Positions 18,375-25,820 of a stretch of 64,000 nucleotides of DNA are shown here, piece after piece. Location: positions 62,001-126,000 of the forward strand of contig CALVEA010000002.1 in assembly GCA_944326455.1 (NCBI GenBank), written 5' to 3'. The stretch is from Candidatus Gastranaerophilales bacterium (GTDB lineage Bacteria > Cyanobacteriota > Vampirovibrionia > Gastranaerophilales > Gastranaerophilaceae). Below the pieces are notes generated by a model that saw only the letters and a program-made list of their open reading frames with translations, did no database searches and was not told the DNA's origin. Position numbers and translations under genes: made by a program. Position 1 is the first letter of the stretch, and each line of letters opens with the position of its first letter.

Positions 18375-19406
18375 TTACGGCTTAATTAAGAATTTAATAG
18401 CATCTCCCGCAATGTGTCTCTGCATCGCGTATTCAACTTTATCAAGAGGTAGTGTATCTGTTATAAGTTTTTCAACTTCAATTCTGCCGGAGGTTATCAA
18501 TTCAAGAGCTTGACGGAAATACTTTGGAGTGTGATGGAACACACTCATAAGTTTTATATCTCCGTAATGCATTCTGGTTGTATCAAAGCTAACTTTTGAA
18601 CCGGATTTGCATCCTCCGAAGAAGTGTACTGTTCCGCCGGGTCTTACGCAGGAGAAGATAAGTTCCCATATTTCAGGCATTCCGACACATTCTATTGCGA
18701 CATCAAGCCCTTTTTTTTCGTCAGAAAAATCTTTAAAGATTTTTTCAGGATTAGAATACTTTTTCAAATCGACAATTTCATCCGCGTGTGCGAATTCGTC
18801 TGCAAGTTTTAGCTTAAGCGGATTTCTGCCCGCTACAATAACTCGGGCTCCTTTTAGTTTGGCAAGCCTTGCAAACATGAGTCCTATAGGACCAATACCG
18901 ATTACACCTACAGTTTGTCCCGGTTTAATCTCGGTTCGTTCTATTCCGTGAACTACATTGGCAAGCGGTTCTGAGAATGCAGCTTTTTCAAATGATAAAT
19001 TATCCGGAAGAATCAGCGTATTTTTCTTTACAATTCTTTCCGGAATAACAATGTACTCTGCATAGGCTCCATTCAATAAATCAAGATTTTCACAGAGGTT
19101 GTATTCTTCTCTTTTGCAGAAAAAGCATTCTCCGCAAGGAGCAGAATTTGCTGCAACAACTCTGTCTCCGGGTTTGAAATTTGTTACATCATCAGCAGTC
19201 TTTTCTACAATTCCGGAAAATTCATGCCCAAAACCTGAAGGAATATTTTTTATTAACACAGGATGCCCTCTTCTGTATGTTTTAACATCCGTTCCGCACG
19301 TGAGAGCAGCCTCAATCTTTACAAGAATCTCCCCTGCTTCCAGCGGTTTAATCATTGTATCTTCATATCGTATATCTTGAGGTCCGTAAAAAAGTACTGC
19401 TTTCAT
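18375..19406 (-). CDS. Zinc-dependent alcohol/polyol dehydrogenase (MDR family)
   Basis: The 343-residue medium-chain dehydrogenase has the catalytic zinc motif GHEFSGIVE and an early Cys (TCGTDVKTYRR), the structural zinc cysteines in PCGECFFCKREEYNLC, and an NAD(P)-binding GIGPIGLMFARLAKLKG segment. It resembles sorbitol and threonine dehydrogenases and many putative polyol dehydrogenases; the substrate is unknown. It lies 6 nt downstream of the OmpH-like gene on the same strand, an odd metabolic partner, so co-transcription may be incidental. It is convergent with dgkA with 5 nt between stops. Confidence 0.85.
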   Translation of the reverse strand: MKAVLFYGPQDIRYEDTMIKPLEAGEILVKIEAALTCGTDVKTYRRGHPVLIKNIPSGFGHEFSGIVEKTADDVTNFKPGDRVVAANSAPCGECFFCKREEYNLCENLDLLNGAYAEYIVIPERIVKKNTLILPDNLSFEKAAFSEPLANVVHGIERTEIKPGQTVGVIGIGPIGLMFARLAKLKGARVIVAGRNPLKLKLADEFAHADEIVDLKKYSNPEKIFKDFSDEKKGLDVAIECVGMPEIWELIFSCVRPGGTVHFFGGCKSGSKVSFDTTRMHYGDIKLMSVFHHTPKYFRQALELITSGRIEVEKLITDTLPLDKVEYAMQRHIAGDAIKFLIKP

Positions 19407-19412
19407 ATTTCG

Positions 19413-19865
19413 TTATTTAATTATTTGCAGAATAGTTCCTGTAATATCATCCCCTCCGCATATTACGGAAGATTTTGGAACTACCATTGTGTAACCCATT
19501 TCTGTAGCTTTCTTGCTTATAATAGCTGTTATGTTGTTATCTGCAGCTTTGAGTTTAGTTGTATATTCTTTAGCATTAGCTTCTCTTTTTTGTTGAATTT
19601 GTTTTTCATAATTGGCTGCAAGAGTCTTTTTCTTGTTCGGGTCTGTTTGTTTGTTTATATCAGCTTGAGCATTTTTTATAAATGTTACCAGTTCTTTATT
19701 TTTCTTTTGCTGCAAAGTTTTAAGAGATTGAACCTGTGAAGATTTAGCAACAACTTTTTGCAAGTCAACTACAGCAATCTTTTGAGGCTGTGGAGCTGCA
19801 AGGACAGCGTTTCCAGCCAAAAATAATACCATTAGTCCTGAAAAAATAAGCTTGTTTAGTTTCAT
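19413..19865 (-). CDS. Skp/OmpH-family periplasmic chaperone
   Basis: The 150-residue protein has a signal peptide (LIFSGLMVLFLAGNAVLA, cut before APQPQ) and the Skp/OmpH pattern: IAVVDLQKVVAKSSQVQSL followed by a long Lys/Gln/Glu-rich coiled coil (about 45-115) and a small beta strand end (TMVVPKSSVICGGDDITGTI). Skp trimers hold unfolded outer-membrane proteins in the periplasm. This supports an outer membrane in this organism. Its ribosome binding site is AGGAAGG, 6 nt before the ATG. It lies 12 nt after lgt. Confidence 0.87.
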   Translation of the reverse strand: MKLNKLIFSGLMVLFLAGNAVLAAPQPQKIAVVDLQKVVAKSSQVQSLKTLQQKKNKELVTFIKNAQADINKQTDPNKKKTLAANYEKQIQQKREANAKEYTTKLKAADNNITAIISKKATEMGYTMVVPKSSVICGGDDITGTILQIIK

Positions 19866-19877
19866 TTCTTAACCTTC

Positions 19878-20669
19878 CTATGTTTTTGTTTTACAGGGCA
19901 GATTTCTGTATATAAGTACAGAAAGTGCTACAATTATTATACCAATCGACATAATTATTGCAACAGGTTGACCGAATAAATACTTTACGCTGTCTATCCT
20001 GATGCTTTCGACAGCAATTCTTGCTGCTGAATAAAGTATTAGATATATTAGTGTCAGATTACCTTCTTTTTTGTATCGGTTTGTCTTTATGAGGGTAAAT
20101 AACAGGAAGAAAATAATTAAATCCAATATACTTTCGTACAGAAATGCCGGGTGAAAATATTCATTATCGGTATAAGGTATGGGTCTATATTGAGGTGCAA
20201 TGTAAAGTTTCCAAGGTAAGTTAGTAGGGGTTCCGAAAGCTTCGGAATTAAAGAAGTTTCCCCATCTTCCGATTGCTTGAGCCAGAGGAAGTCCGGCTGC
20301 TGAAATATCACAAAGTTTAAATATAGAGATATTTCTTTTTTTTGCAAAAAGCACCAGCCCTATAAATCCGCCGAGCAGAGCACCATGAATTGAAATCCCG
20401 CCATGTCTGATTGCGAGGATTTCGGTAGGAAATCTTAAATAAAAATCGTAGTTTAGCAAACAATAGTACAGTCTGGCTCCGAGAATCCCTAAAATAACCA
20501 CATAAGGAGCCATATCTATTATAGTTTCTTTTTCCAGCTTAAAGAATTTTGTGCCAATATAATCTGCCCAAAAAGTCCCTATTGTTATTGCAAGTGCAAG
20601 GACAACTCCATAAAAATATATATTTACACCAAAAATTGTGCAGAGTATTTGTGAATGTGATGCGAACAT
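19878..20669 (-). CDS. lgt: Prolipoprotein diacylglyceryl transferase
   Basis: Lgt moves diacylglycerol from phosphatidylglycerol to the lipobox cysteine of prolipoproteins. The 263-residue protein has about seven membrane helices, the signature IGRWGNFFNSEAFG and the conserved RHGGISIHGALLGG segment with the essential His. Length is standard. It starts with an ATG whose A overlaps the stop of the TPR gene (TAATG), so translation is coupled to it. Confidence 0.95.
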   Translation of the reverse strand: MFASHSQILCTIFGVNIYFYGVVLALAITIGTFWADYIGTKFFKLEKETIIDMAPYVVILGILGARLYYCLLNYDFYLRFPTEILAIRHGGISIHGALLGGFIGLVLFAKKRNISIFKLCDISAAGLPLAQAIGRWGNFFNSEAFGTPTNLPWKLYIAPQYRPIPYTDNEYFHPAFLYESILDLIIFFLLFTLIKTNRYKKEGNLTLIYLILYSAARIAVESIRIDSVKYLFGQPVAIIMSIGIIIVALSVLIYRNLPCKTKT

Positions 20670-21229
20670 TATTCCTTAACAGACTTCTCTTTAATATATG
20701 TATTGCAGTCTTCTATCAATTCTTCAACGGTTTCTTTATCTTCTGCGTCAGGGTTCATTTCAAGATATTTAGTGAAATTAGAGATTGCGGATTGCTTCAA
20801 CTCAATAGCTTTAATGTCATTATCCTCAGTCTTAGAAGTCTCATCCTCAATGGCTTCTGACTCTGAATCAGCAGCTTCGGCTGATACTTCTTCCGTCAAT
20901 TCATCAGCGTAACTCGACTGTGCCGCCCCGAGAGAATAGTAAAAATTAGTATAATCCGGTTTGATTTTTATTCCGTTTTCAAAAGCTTCAATAGCCTTAT
21001 CATATTTTTTTGCATTAAGCGCAGCTATGCCCAGATTATAGTGTGTTTCATACATGGACGCATCTAAATCAATACTTGCTTGCAGTCTGTTCATTGCGGA
21101 TTCATAATCCCCTTTTTGCATGTATTCAGCGGCTTTATTATTAAGTTCCTGTACTGCTATGTTATTTATACAAGCAGTCGATACAACTGCTATAAACAGC
21201 ACTGATGCAATCAGTAAAGCTTTTTTCAT
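20669..21229 (-). CDS. Exported TPR protein, possible lipoprotein
   Basis: After a signal peptide (MKKALLIASVLFIAVVSTAC) this 186-residue protein has two to three tetratricopeptide units (AAEYMQKGDYESAMNRLQAS, then YNLGIAALNAKKYDKAIEAF) and an acidic, Ser/Glu-rich insert before a last helix pair. The Cys at the end of the signal sequence could be a lipobox (VSTAC), though position -3 is Ser rather than Leu/Val, so lipidation is uncertain. The ATG at 21229 is preferred over an upstream TTG because GAGGA precedes it by 11 nt. Position directly before lgt is suggestive of a lipoprotein. Confidence 0.75.
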   Translation of the reverse strand: MKKALLIASVLFIAVVSTACINNIAVQELNNKAAEYMQKGDYESAMNRLQASIDLDASMYETHYNLGIAALNAKKYDKAIEAFENGIKIKPDYTNFYYSLGAAQSSYADELTEEVSAEAADSESEAIEDETSKTEDNDIKAIELKQSAISNFTKYLEMNPDAEDKETVEELIEDCNTYIKEKSVKE

Positions 21230-21365
21230 ATATTCCGATATCCTCAAATATTTCAAATTAAATCAAATTTAAAGACATTCTAATACACTTCAATTAAATA
21301 ATCAAGTTTGTAAAGATGTAAAACTCAGTATGTTTTTGTTATACTTCTTTTAGAGGTAATTAATT

Positions 21366-22451
21366 ATGAAAGATATGCTAGATCAAATAATTCAGATAGA
21401 AAAGAAATATAAGGAATTGGGAGAAACTCTGTCTGATCCTGCAGTAATTCAGGATTATAAAAAGTTCAGAGATTTATCAAAGCAAAGAAAATCAATGGAA
21501 GAAACCGTGAATCTATATTACGAATGGAGGAAGGCAACAGAAGCCATAGAAGAAGCAAAGCAGATGATTCATGAGGAAAAAGATGAGGAGATGCGTGCTT
21601 TTTTGAAAGCTGAAATGGAGGCTAATGAGGCTAAACTTCCGGAGTATGAAGAAAGAATGAAAGTCCTTCTTCTTCCTCGCGACCCTATGGACGACAAAGA
21701 CATTATGCTTGAAATCAGAGGCGGTGCCGGCGGAGACGAAGCAAATATATTTGCGGGCGATTTGATGAGAATGTATTTGAGATATGCGGATAAAATGGGC
21801 TGGCAGACTCAAATTTTGAGCAAAACCGAATGCGAAGCAGGCGGAGTTTCCGAAGTAATTATTTCAATGAAGGGAGACAGTATTTATTCCCGTCTCAAGT
21901 ATGAATCAGGTGTTCACAGAGTGCAAAGAGTCCCTGCTACAGAATCACAGGGGAGAGTTCACACTTCAACAGCGACCGTTGCTGTTATGCCGGAAGTCGA
22001 TGATGTTGAAATAGAACTTAATATGAATGATATTGAAATTACAACCGCACGTTCAGGCGGAGCCGGCGGACAGAATGTTAACAAAGTTGAAACTGCCGCC
22101 AGAGTTTTCCATAAACCTACAGGAATTATGATTTTCTGTACGGAGGAGCGTTCTCAGCTGCAAAATAAAGAGCGTGCGCTTCAAATTTTGAAGGCTAAGC
22201 TTTATGATATGGAAGTCCAAAAACAAATGAAGGAAATAACCGATTTGAGACGTTCTCAGGTTGGTACCGGAGACAGAAGCGAACGTATCAGAACATATAA
22301 CTTCCCTCAAGGCAGGCTGACAGACCACAGAATTAACCAAAACTTGAATGTTTGGACAGTTATCGACGGTGATTTGGATGAGCTTATTGATTTATTAACT
22401 GAATATGACCAGAAGCTCAAGCTGGAAAAATTGGCGGAGGTAAATTCTTAA
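21366..22451 (+). CDS. prfA: Peptide chain release factor 1
   Basis: RF1 reads UAA and UAG stops and triggers hydrolysis of the finished peptide. The 361-residue protein has the PAT tripeptide anticodon ([10 protein letters not shown]) and the GGQ catalytic loop ([15 protein letters not shown]), and the N-terminal RF-1 domain begins at [18 protein letters not shown] stop codons are used in this window (for example after fba), consistent with RF1 being present. GAGG lies about 10 nt before the ATG. Confidence 0.97.
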   Translation: MKDMLDQIIQIEKKYKELGETLSDPAVIQDYKKFRDLSKQRKSMEETVNLYYEWRKATEAIEEAKQMIHEEKDEEMRAFLKAEMEANEAKLPEYEERMKVLLLPRDPMDDKDIMLEIRGGAGGDEANIFAGDLMRMYLRYADKMGWQTQILSKTECEAGGVSEVIISMKGDSIYSRLKYESGVHRVQRVPATESQGRVHTSTATVAVMPEVDDVEIELNMNDIEITTARSGGAGGQNVNKVETAARVFHKPTGIMIFCTEERSQLQNKERALQILKAKLYDMEVQKQMKEITDLRRSQVGTGDRSERIRTYNFPQGRLTDHRINQNLNVWTVIDGDLDELIDLLTEYDQKLKLEKLAEVNS

Positions 22452-22455
22452 TAAC

Positions 22456-22704
22456 GTGAATAGATTGAGAAAATGTGCAGGGTGCGGGGATTTGAAGCAC
22501 TCCGGGTGTATGATTAAATTGACTAAAGACTTTAGAAGCGGAAAAATCGTTGTTAATCCGGACACCTTAACATTTGGCAGATCTGCATATCTTTGTTATA
22601 ATCAAAGTTGTATAGAAAAGGCATTAAAGAAGAATAAACTCAATCGGGTTTTAAAAACGGGCGAGGATTTGAAAGGAATACTGAATGGACAATATAAGAG
22701 TTAG
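22456..22704 (+). CDS. ylxR: YlxR/RnpM-family RNA-binding protein
   Basis: The 82-residue YlxR (DUF448) protein has the usual opening RKCAGCGDLKHSGCMIKL with three cysteines and the later GRSAYLCYNQSCIEKALKK. In Bacillus and Clostridioides a homologue binds RNase P RNA and modulates its activity; that role is inferred. The start is GTG, with GGAGG 15 nt upstream, which is long, so translation may depend on coupling to prfA. It overlaps infB by 20 nt, the conserved ylxR-infB order. The usual nusA is missing from this spot, with prfA in its place. Confidence 0.9.
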   Translation: MNRLRKCAGCGDLKHSGCMIKLTKDFRSGKIVVNPDTLTFGRSAYLCYNQSCIEKALKKNKLNRVLKTGEDLKGILNGQYKS

Positions 22705-25195
22705 TGAATTGGCTAAAGAGCTGAATTTAACAAGTAAGGAAGTTATTGAAAAATTTGCGGAAATAGCAATAGTAGTAAAATCGCATTCCAATGTTGTTAC
22801 GCCGACTCAAATTAATAAACTCAAGGAACATCTGGGTATCCTTCCTAAAAAATCTTCTTCAAAACCAAAAGCCTTTATTGTAAAACGTGCAAAATCAAAT
22901 CCCGAAGCCAATGAAATCCAAAACAAACCGGAAGAAGCGCCTAAGAAACCCGTAAGTAAAGTTGAAAAAGTTGTCCGCGTAGAGAAGGTTGAACAGAAGG
23001 AACCTGAAAAGGTGCAGGAAGAAGTTTTACCAAAAGAGGAACCGGAAAAGAAACCTGAAAAAGCGATTGTTAGAGTAGAAAGAACCAAGATTGAATACCC
23101 TAAGAATCAATCAAGAATTGAGATTGTCCGCAAAGCTCCTCCCAAACCTGTTCAGGGAGAAGATGCCCAGAAGAAAGAAAAGAAAAATTTTGTAAAGCCC
23201 GGTGAAAAGAAATTAGTTGAAAGAAGAATAATTCCTCAGGAAATTTACGAAGGAAAAGGACAGTCCAAGAAAAAGAGCGATAATAAAAGAAAAGAGCGTG
23301 ATTTTAACTCAAAAAAAGAAGATCAGGAAATGATTTCTCTGGAAAAGGCGGCTGCACAAAAGCATAAAAAGCGTTCTCATAAAGAGGAAGAGAAAGAAGC
23401 CGTTACGCAAATCGTAGTAAATCATGCAATGACAATAAGCGAGCTTGCGGATAAAATTCAAAAGACTCCGGCAGAAATTGTAAAATTCCTTATGTTCCAA
23501 GGCATAATGGCAACAGTTAACCAGTTAATTGATGTTGATGTTATAAAAAAAGTTTGTGAAGAATATAATTTAGAGGTTCTGGAAGAAGATATAGATGCTT
23601 ATATTGAAGAAGAACTTGAAAAAGAAGAAAAACAGAAGGCTTTGAGCGAAGTTGATAAAAAACTTCTTAAGAAGCGTGCTCCTGTAGTAAGTATTATGGG
23701 GCACGTTGACCATGGTAAAACAACTTTACTTGATAGTATCCGTGCATCAAAACACAAAATTGTTGCAACCGAAGTCGGAGGCATTACTCAGTCCATAGGT
23801 GCGTATACGGTTTATCTGGATAACAACAAAGAGAAGAAAATTGTATTTGTTGATACTCCGGGTCACGAAGCTTTTACGGAAATGCGTGCAAGGGGTGCTA
23901 AAGCCACAGATATTGCGATACTTGTTGTAGCTGCCGATGACGGGATAATGCCTCAGACAATTGAAGCTATAAACCACGCAAAAGCCGCAGAAGTTCCGAT
24001 AATTGTTGCAGTAAATAAGATTGATAAACCGGGTGCTGATCCTGATAAGATTTTACAGCAGTTGACAGAGCACGGGCTTGTACCGGAAGCTTGGGGCGGT
24101 GATACTATTACTGTCAAGGTTTCTGCATTACAAGGTATCGGTATTGATGAACTTTTGGAATATATTCTGCTTGTGGCTGAGGTGCAAGACTTAAAAGCTA
24201 ATCCTAAAGCTGAGGCTTCCGGGGTTGTAATTGAGGCTAACCTTGATAAGGGCAAGGGTCCGGTTGCGACACTTCTTGTTCAAAACGGAACCTTGAGAAC
24301 CGGAAATTGCATTGTCGTAGGTACGGCTTGCGGAAGGGTCAGGGCTTTGCTTTCAGACTCAGGAGAAAGAATCCAAAAAGCGGAACCGTCTACGCCTGTT
24401 GAGATTCTTGGTCTAACAGAGGTTCCAAATGCAGGTGATTATTTTGAAGTCGTTAAGAACGAAAAAGAAATGAAAGCTATTATTGATAAGAGAAAAGAAA
24501 GAGAACGCAGTAAACGTCTTGATGCGATGATACCTGCACACATGAGAAGAGAATCCGGGGCTGCTGAGGACGATGTACCTCATCTCAATCTTATTATCAA
24601 GGCTAACACTCATGGTGCAGCGGAAGCTGTGTCACAGGCTATTGCACAGCTTGAGTCAAAAGAAATTGTTACTAAAATTATACACGTAGGTGTTGGTGAT
24701 ATTTCGGAAGCTGATGTAATGCTGGCATCTGCATCAAGCGCTTTAATATTAGGATTTACGGTAAAAGAAGACGCAAATGCGCTGGCAGCTGCGGAAAAAG
24801 AAGGTGTAACCATCAAGAAATATGATATTATTTATCAGGTACTTGAGGATATTGAAAAGACCATGATTTCACTTCTTTCACCTGATATTAAAGAAGTCGA
24901 AACGGGTAAGGCTGAAGTCAGACAAATCTTTACAATCGGTAAGACGACAAAAATTGCCGGCTGTTATGTAACAGAAGGTAAGATTAACAGAAATGATACG
25001 GCTGCCGTAATAAGAAACGGCTCGGAAATCTTTAAAGGTTCTGTTGATCAGCTTAAACGTTTCAAAGATGATGTTAAAGAAGTAGCTCAAGGATTTGAAT
25101 GCGGTATCTCATTTGTTAAATACAATGACCTTGAGGTTGGTGATATTATTAAATTTACAACTACCAAAGAAGTTGAGCGTTCAGCCTTAGAGTAG
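22685..25195 (+). CDS. infB: Translation initiation factor IF-2
   Basis: IF-2 is the GTPase that brings fMet-tRNA to the 30S subunit and promotes 50S joining. The 836-residue protein has an N-terminal IF2_N helix bundle (RVSELAKELNLTSKEVIEKF), a long Lys/Glu/Pro-rich linker (about 55-235), a second IF2_N-like segment (MTISELADKIQKTPAEIVKF), and the G domain with GHVDHGKTT, DTPGHEAF and NKID. Domains II to IV follow, ending in the fMet-tRNA-binding C2 domain. Length is normal. The downstream 600 nt are gene-free hairpins. Confidence 0.97.
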   Translation: MDNIRVSELAKELNLTSKEVIEKFAEIAIVVKSHSNVVTPTQINKLKEHLGILPKKSSSKPKAFIVKRAKSNPEANEIQNKPEEAPKKPVSKVEKVVRVEKVEQKEPEKVQEEVLPKEEPEKKPEKAIVRVERTKIEYPKNQSRIEIVRKAPPKPVQGEDAQKKEKKNFVKPGEKKLVERRIIPQEIYEGKGQSKKKSDNKRKERDFNSKKEDQEMISLEKAAAQKHKKRSHKEEEKEAVTQIVVNHAMTISELADKIQKTPAEIVKFLMFQGIMATVNQLIDVDVIKKVCEEYNLEVLEEDIDAYIEEELEKEEKQKALSEVDKKLLKKRAPVVSIMGHVDHGKTTLLDSIRASKHKIVATEVGGITQSIGAYTVYLDNNKEKKIVFVDTPGHEAFTEMRARGAKATDIAILVVAADDGIMPQTIEAINHAKAAEVPIIVAVNKIDKPGADPDKILQQLTEHGLVPEAWGGDTITVKVSALQGIGIDELLEYILLVAEVQDLKANPKAEASGVVIEANLDKGKGPVATLLVQNGTLRTGNCIVVGTACGRVRALLSDSGERIQKAEPSTPVEILGLTEVPNAGDYFEVVKNEKEMKAIIDKRKERERSKRLDAMIPAHMRRESGAAEDDVPHLNLIIKANTHGAAEAVSQAIAQLESKEIVTKIIHVGVGDISEADVMLASASSALILGFTVKEDANALAAAEKEGVTIKKYDIIYQVLEDIEKTMISLLSPDIKEVETGKAEVRQIFTIGKTTKIAGCYVTEGKINRNDTAAVIRNGSEIFKGSVDQLKRFKDDVKEVAQGFECGISFVKYNDLEVGDIIKFTTTKEVERSALE

Positions 25196-25204
25196 AAAGG
25201 ATAA

Positions 25205-25230
25205 CACATCATTTTACATAAAATGATGTG
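25205..25230. repeat. Left boundary palindrome of the hairpin mosaic
   Basis: CACATCATTTT pairs perfectly with AAAATGATGTG around a 4-nt loop (ACAT). It begins 10 nt after the infB stop. It lacks a following T-run, so a terminator role is doubtful. Its core recurs at 25747-25776. Confidence 0.75.
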
Positions 25231-25276
25231 AAAGTATGAATTTTGTATCGGGGCTAATGCCGCCCCGTACCCCGCA

Positions 25277-25320
25277 CCATATTTCTTTCTTTTGTTGCGA
25301 TATAAAAGAAAGAAATATGG
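25277..25320. repeat. 17-bp perfect hairpin
   Basis: The arms 25277-25293 and 25304-25320 are exact reverse complements, with a 10-nt loop GTTGCGATAT. The arms are built from CTTT/AAAG runs, the same theme as the 20-bp hairpin at 25608-25655. Confidence 0.8.
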
Positions 25321-25607
25321 AAAAGAAAGAAAACAACGCGCTGTTGCATTTTTCTGACGAAAAATGCCTGTTTACAACCCTCCCCGGGGAGCGTAGCAAT
25401 AAGCGGGGAGGGTAGGATTCCTTTGCAAACGGTGTGAGCTTAGGAATCCGGGAGGGGTATTTCTGATAATCCAAGTTAGGTTGGTAAGATATCAGCCGCG
25501 AGCGTGTGCCTGTAAGGCACAATAGCGAGCGTAAGAGATTGTGCGAAGCACAACCCCTATGATGCCCGAAGGGCATTGTAAACAATGCGGGTTTCTTTTT
25601 TCTTTTC

Positions 25608-25655
25608 GTACTTTTCTTTTTTCTTTTCTTCGCAAAAAAGAAAAAAGAAAAGTAC
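25608..25655. repeat. 20-bp perfect hairpin
   Basis: The arms 25608-25627 and 25636-25655 are exact reverse complements that begin and end with GTAC. The 8-nt loop is CTTCGCAA. This is the longest perfect stem seen in the window. Confidence 0.85.
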
Positions 25656-25746
25656 AATCAAAAGTAAACAAAAGGATATTTAAATACTTCTCCAACACAT
25701 GCCAGAAATAGCAGCCTTCACTTCTTCTCGCAGGAGAAGACATCTT

Positions 25747-25776
25747 AATACATCATTTTATGAAAAATGATGTATT
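25747..25776. repeat. Right boundary palindrome of the hairpin mosaic
   Basis: A 13-bp stem (AATACATCATTTT with AAAATGATGTATT, 4-nt loop) whose 10-bp core equals that of the palindrome at 25205-25230. Confidence 0.75.
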
Positions 25777-25778
25777 TA

Positions 25779-25820
25779 ATGCACATTTAAAGAAATTTTA
25801 GAATTTCTTTAAATGTGCAT
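25779..25820 (-). terminator. 19-bp hairpin spanning the pcrA stop codon
   Basis: Arms 25779-25797 and 25802-25820 are perfect reverse complements. The 4-nt loop (TTAG on the plus strand) includes the pcrA stop codon, so the last six codons of pcrA form one arm. There is no T-run after the stem on the minus strand, so it could be a 3'-end protector or recoding element rather than a plain terminator. Confidence 0.5.

Larger units (their letters stand above)
25196..25797. repeat. Gene-free mosaic of inverted repeats between infB and pcrA
   Basis: This 602-nt gap contains at least ten consecutive perfect inverted repeats and no credible gene. From left to right I see stems of 11 bp (25205-25230), 6 bp (25249-25267), 17 bp (25277-25320), 9 bp (25346-25367), 10 bp (25377-25413), 7 bp (25415-25449), 5 bp (25506-25520), 6 bp (25539-25553), 6 bp (25562-25576), 20 bp (25608-25655) and 13 bp (25747-25776). 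The first and last share the core ACATCATTTT/AAAATGATGT and bracket the rest. The interior is patchily richer in G+C than the flanks. It may be a MITE- or REP-like element or a folded non-coding RNA; neither is proven. Confidence 0.7.

Noticed and set aside
25214-25743. Two long minus-strand open frames (147 and 83 codons) in the hairpin mosaic
   Set aside because: They run through inverted repeats with biased, low-complexity translation (Phe/Lys/Ser runs), have no ribosome binding site and no recognisable domain. They are almost certainly by-products of the repeats.
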